The position numbers and the translations under genes are program-made. DNA of 8,366 nucleotides from Bacteroidales bacterium (GTDB lineage Bacteria > Bacteroidota > Bacteroidia > Bacteroidales > JAADJA01), in NCBI GenBank assembly GCA_029934735.1, contig JAOZLR010000100.1:1-8366 (forward strand), given 5' to 3'. Under the pieces are notes generated by a model. The model made no database searches. It was given only the letters and a program-made list of their open reading frames with translations, and was not told where the DNA came from. Shown here piece after piece: positions 5,846-8,366 of this stretch. Position 1 is the stretch's first letter; each line of letters opens with the position of its first letter.

Positions 5846-7311
5846 TCCGCTTTTACAAATACCGCCTTCTCCCTGTAAAATACGACACCAACGAATATTA
5901 ACAATAGTGCTGTGTTGAAAAGTGTACGATAAAGAAGTTCAGGTATGGAGAGGCTATTGCTGATGAAAAAGAGAACAACAGCAAACAGTGTATAACCGAA
6001 AATACTTTTAAGATCATAATCAATACGGAAATGCTTTCGCATCAGGAAAAAGGAAAAGGTCATTACAGTAAAATAGCTGGCAAACTGTCCCCATGCTGAT
6101 GCCATATATCCGAAAACAGGAATCAATAATACATTAATAAGAACAACAACAACAGTTCCGCTAAGGTTTATCAGTGCCCCGTAGCGTGTTTTGTCTGTCA
6201 GTTTGTACCAGATGGAAAGGTTAATGGTTATCCCGAAAAACAGTTTCGCAAAAAGGATAATTGGTACAACCTTCAGGCCTTCCCAATATTCCTCCCCGAT
6301 AAAATATTTTGTAAAGTCGATATATAGCGTAACCCCAAGGAAAATCAATAATCCGAAGATTACGAAAAATTTCATCACATCGGCATAAATCTCTTTTGAG
6401 TTTTCCTCTTTTGCTTTGGCAAAGAAAAAGGGCTCGGCAGCATATCTGAACATCTGCGTGAAGATAGTCAGAAGTACGGCAAGCTTGAAGTTGGCTCCGT
6501 AAACCCCGACAATCTTCATTGCCTCATTTTTATCAGGCCACAGGTATTTCAGGAAAAGCTTGTCAGAAACATCGTTGAACATACCAAGCAAACCGACAAT
6601 AAGTATGGGGAATGAATAGTTCAGCATTTGTTTAAGCAAAGCTTTATCAAACCTGATTTTTATTTTGAAAATATCCGGAATTAAAAGCAGCAATGTAACA
6701 ATACTCGCTGCAAGATTTGAAATAAAAGCATATCCCACACCAATATCAGGAGAATAGAAAGCAAGTAAGGGTGAATCGGGGTTGCTTTTTGCAATTTCGG
6801 GACAAACCCATAGGAAGTACAGATTGAGTCCGATCTGTACAGAAACATTTATGATCTTGATAATGGCAAACCTAAAAGCCTTGTTTTGTTGACGCAGCCT
6901 GGCAAAGGGAATTGATGTAAAAGCATCAAGACCGATAATAAGCCCGAAATAAATTATATATTCGTGATGCGATGGATATCTTATCAGATCAGCCAGTTGA
7001 TGTGAGAAAAGAAGTATGACAATGATAAAAATGAATGATGTGGCAAGCAGAGTTATCATAGAAGTCCCGTAAACCTTTGTCTTGTCCTTCTCTTTTTCGC
7101 TGTATCTGAAAAAGGTGGTTTCCATTCCATAGGTAAGCAAGACCATAAGCAGGGCAGCATAAGCATAAAGCTCTGTTACAACTCCATACTCACCTTTTTG
7201 GAAGACACGCGTATAAAATGGAGTCATCAACAGGTAATTCATCAGCCTTGGAACTATTGTTCCCAGGCCGTAAATGGCTGTCTGTCCGGCAAGTTGCTTT
7301 AAGTGATTCAA
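5842..7311 (-). CDS. Oligosaccharide/polysaccharide flippase (Wzx-like, MOP superfamily)
   Basis: The 489-residue protein is hydrophobic throughout with about 12 to 14 membrane segments. It resembles Bacteroidetes flippases of the MOP/MATE superfamily that move lipid-linked glycans across the inner membrane. The N-terminal run LKQLAGQTAIYGLGTI, then PFYTRVFQKGEYGVVTELYA and TYGMETTFFRYSE, match the conserved start of this family. The start is TTG at 7311-7309. An in-frame TAA lies at 7326-7324, no in-frame ATG occurs between them, and the first internal Met (residue 24) would delete the conserved N-terminus. The 3' end converges with the LysE exporter and overlaps it by four bases. No glycosyltransferase genes are visible nearby, so its glycan substrate is unknown. 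A TAnnTTTG box on this strand (7342-7335) is the likely promoter. Confidence 0.9.
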   Translation of the reverse strand: MNHLKQLAGQTAIYGLGTIVPRLMNYLLMTPFYTRVFQKGEYGVVTELYAYAALLMVLLTYGMETTFFRYSEKEKDKTKVYGTSMITLLATSFIFIIVILLFSHQLADLIRYPSHHEYIIYFGLIIGLDAFTSIPFARLRQQNKAFRFAIIKIINVSVQIGLNLYFLWVCPEIAKSNPDSPLLAFYSPDIGVGYAFISNLAASIVTLLLLIPDIFKIKIRFDKALLKQMLNYSFPILIVGLLGMFNDVSDKLFLKYLWPDKNEAMKIVGVYGANFKLAVLLTIFTQMFRYAAEPFFFAKAKEENSKEIYADVMKFFVIFGLLIFLGVTLYIDFTKYFIGEEYWEGLKVVPIILFAKLFFGITINLSIWYKLTDKTRYGALINLSGTVVVVLINVLLIPVFGYMASAWGQFASYFTVMTFSFFLMRKHFRIDYDLKSIFGYTLFAVVLFFISNSLSIPELLYRTLFNTALLLIFVGVVFYREKAVFVKAD

Positions 7312-7334
7312 ATTTGATGAAAATTATTTGAAGG

Positions 7335-7342
7335 CAAATGTA
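7335..7342 (-). promoter_or_regulatory. Candidate -7 box for the flippase gene
   Basis: On the minus strand this reads TACATTTG, an exact TAnnTTTG match, ending 23 bases before the TTG start at 7311. A TTTC on the same strand (7367-7364) lies 21 bases upstream and is one base off the TTTG -33 element. The predicted leader is about 18 bases. Confidence 0.5.
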
Positions 7343-7376
7343 AGTAATTTGATAATTCATACCGAAAGAAATCACT

Positions 7377-7404
7377 CAAACTTCTTTTACTTCCAGGAAG
7401 TTTG
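7377..7404. repeat. Nested inverted repeats between divergent promoters
   Basis: CAAACTTC (7377-7384) is a perfect inverted repeat of GAAGTTTG (7397-7404), separated by 12 bases. Inside it, ACTTCC-A-GGAAGT (7389-7401) is a second perfect palindrome that shares the right arm. ACTTC also occurs twice in direct orientation (7380-7384, 7389-7393). The element lies between the candidate flippase promoter and the -33 region of the rightward gene. This suits an operator for a dimeric regulator, but no regulator gene is nearby. Confidence 0.4.
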
Positions 7405-7412
7405 GAGGTAAA

Positions 7413-7445
7413 TTTTGTATATACAAGAATAAATGATTAATTTTG
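7413..7445 (+). promoter_or_regulatory. Candidate full promoter (-33 and -7) for the right-edge Asp-box gene
   Basis: TTTTG at 7413-7417 is followed after 20 bases by TAATTTTG at 7438-7445, an exact TAnnTTTG match. This is the best two-part promoter in the window. Transcription would begin near 7450, leaving a leader of about 35 bases before the ATG at 7486. Confidence 0.6.
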
Positions 7446-7485
7446 TTGAGTCGTTTTTTAGAATACTAATTTAAAATTTAATAAA

Positions 7486-8366
7486 ATGAAAAAATCATTA
7501 CTTTTATTGCTGGTATTAAGTCTTGGCTTGACCGGCTGGACACAAAAAGGAGTTCAGTTCAAAAAAGAACTTGTAAACAAGGCTGTTACAAAAAGCCGTG
7601 TAATTAACAAAATTAACAATACAAATTATGTTGTTCCCGAGAGACCCAGGGCAGGAAGTCAACCTGTTGCCAAAGGTGAATCTGTTATTGGCAATACTTT
7701 TTACGATCTTCAGTCGAATGCCGTATTGAGTAACAGAATTTGGTTATTTGACGATGGAACAGCAGGAGCAGTATGGACTAGAGGAGTTGATACTCCTCCA
7801 TCTTTTCCTGACAGAGGTGCCGGTTATAATTATTTTGATGGAACTTCCTGGGGTCCGCAACCAACAACACAAATTGAGTCGGTTAGAGCAGGGTGGCCAT
7901 CCTATGCAGCCTGGGGCGAGAATGGTGAAATTGTCGCATCCCATGACTTTGGTGCAGGGAGTTTAATTTTAAATACGAGACCGGAAAAGGGGACAGGCGA
8001 CTGGACAGAATCATTTCTTGAAGGACCTGATAATTATAATATTTCCTGGCCAAGAATGGTAACATCAGGAGGCAACCATGATATTATTCAAATGTTGTGT
8101 ACTACTCCTGTTGACCCTGTTTTTACGAACGGACAGGCAGGCGCACTTTTGTATTCCCGTACTACTGATGGCGGACAAACCTGGGATCCTGAACTTACTA
8201 TCCTTGAGGGAACAGGTATTGATTATTACAATGGTATCACAGCCGATGATTATGCCTGGGCTGAGCCACGGGGAGATGAGATTGCTTTTGTTTGTATAAG
8301 TGCCTGGTACGATCTGTTTGTTATGAAGTCGTTTGATAATGGAGAAACCTGGGAGAAGATACTCGT
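7486..8366 (+). CDS. Secreted Asp-box protein, 3'-truncated by the window edge
   Basis: An open frame starts at ATG 7486 and stays open for 293 codons to the right edge, so the gene is partial and its C-terminus is not visible. The protein starts with MKK and a Leu-rich hydrophobic segment (about 4-16), a Sec signal peptide with cleavage likely near residue 19-20 and no lipobox Cys. Two Asp-boxes are visible: TTDGGQTW at 226-233 and SFDNGETW at 282-289. The intervening region is rich in Trp, Gly and Asp, as in beta-propellers of the sialidase/BNR class. It resembles Bacteroidetes T9SS-exported proteins, and a C-terminal sorting domain is expected beyond the window, but this cannot be confirmed. 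It has its own promoter and is divergent from the flippase. No catalytic residue set can be identified, so a glycosidase function is not claimed. Confidence 0.85.
   Translation, partial: MKKSLLLLLVLSLGLTGWTQKGVQFKKELVNKAVTKSRVINKINNTNYVVPERPRAGSQPVAKGESVIGNTFYDLQSNAVLSNRIWLFDDGTAGAVWTRGVDTPPSFPDRGAGYNYFDGTSWGPQPTTQIESVRAGWPSYAAWGENGEIVASHDFGAGSLILNTRPEKGTGDWTESFLEGPDNYNISWPRMVTSGGNHDIIQMLCTTPVDPVFTNGQAGALLYSRTTDGGQTWDPELTILEGTGIDYYNGITADDYAWAEPRGDEIAFVCISAWYDLFVMKSFDNGETWEKIL

Noticed and set aside
7190..7375. Minus-strand frame of 61 codons at the flippase start
   Set aside because: It overlaps the flippase N-terminus in another frame, and the flippase frame carries the conserved sequence.
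7744..8299. Small frames on both strands near the right edge
   Set aside because: They overlap the longer open frame from 7486, which has a signal peptide and Asp-boxes; the small frames show no features of their own.

Overview
The window looks like a chromosomal segment of an AT-rich member of the Bacteroidetes (Bacteroidota). Three kinds of evidence point there. One protein ends in a type IX secretion system (T9SS) type A sorting domain. The transcription units are preceded by TAnnTTTG elements, the Bacteroidetes -7 promoter box, with no strong Shine-Dalgarno sequences. The GH3-type adenylating enzyme and the flippase also resemble families common in that phylum. Nothing in the window marks a phage, insertion sequence, CRISPR array or plasmid, and no tRNA or rRNA is visible.

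Layout, left to right. A small membrane-anchored DUF2459/TIGR02117-type protein (79-729, +) is followed by an Old Yellow Enzyme family flavin oxidoreductase (790-1869, +). Next is a secreted protein with six Asp-boxes and a T9SS C-terminal domain (1958-3523, +). A likely two-gene operon follows: a GH3-family acyl-adenylating enzyme (3601-5148, +) and a LysE/RhtB-type exporter (5165-5845, +). The exporter converges on an oligosaccharide flippase on the opposite strand (7311-5842, -), and their stop codons share the bases TTAA. The flippase starts at a TTG and is divergent from a second secreted Asp-box protein, which begins at 7486 and runs off the right edge. No stretch longer than 300 bases lacks a gene; the largest gap is the 174-base divergent region 7312-7485.

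How the genes may work together. Most look like independent housekeeping or envelope genes with their own promoters, not a single pathway. The only close pairing is GH3 + LysE, which suggests (inference only) an enzyme that makes an acyl-amino acid conjugate or similar amide and a transporter that exports a related small molecule. The two Asp-box proteins are exported; one is clearly a T9SS substrate and the other probably is, but its C-terminus is outside the window.

I did not find a strong candidate for a wholly new system. The points most worth a second look are the GH3-LysE pair, the six-bladed Asp-box protein that lacks the visible sialidase N-terminal motif, the divergent control region with nested inverted repeats, and the His-then-Cys arrangement in the DUF2459 protein.
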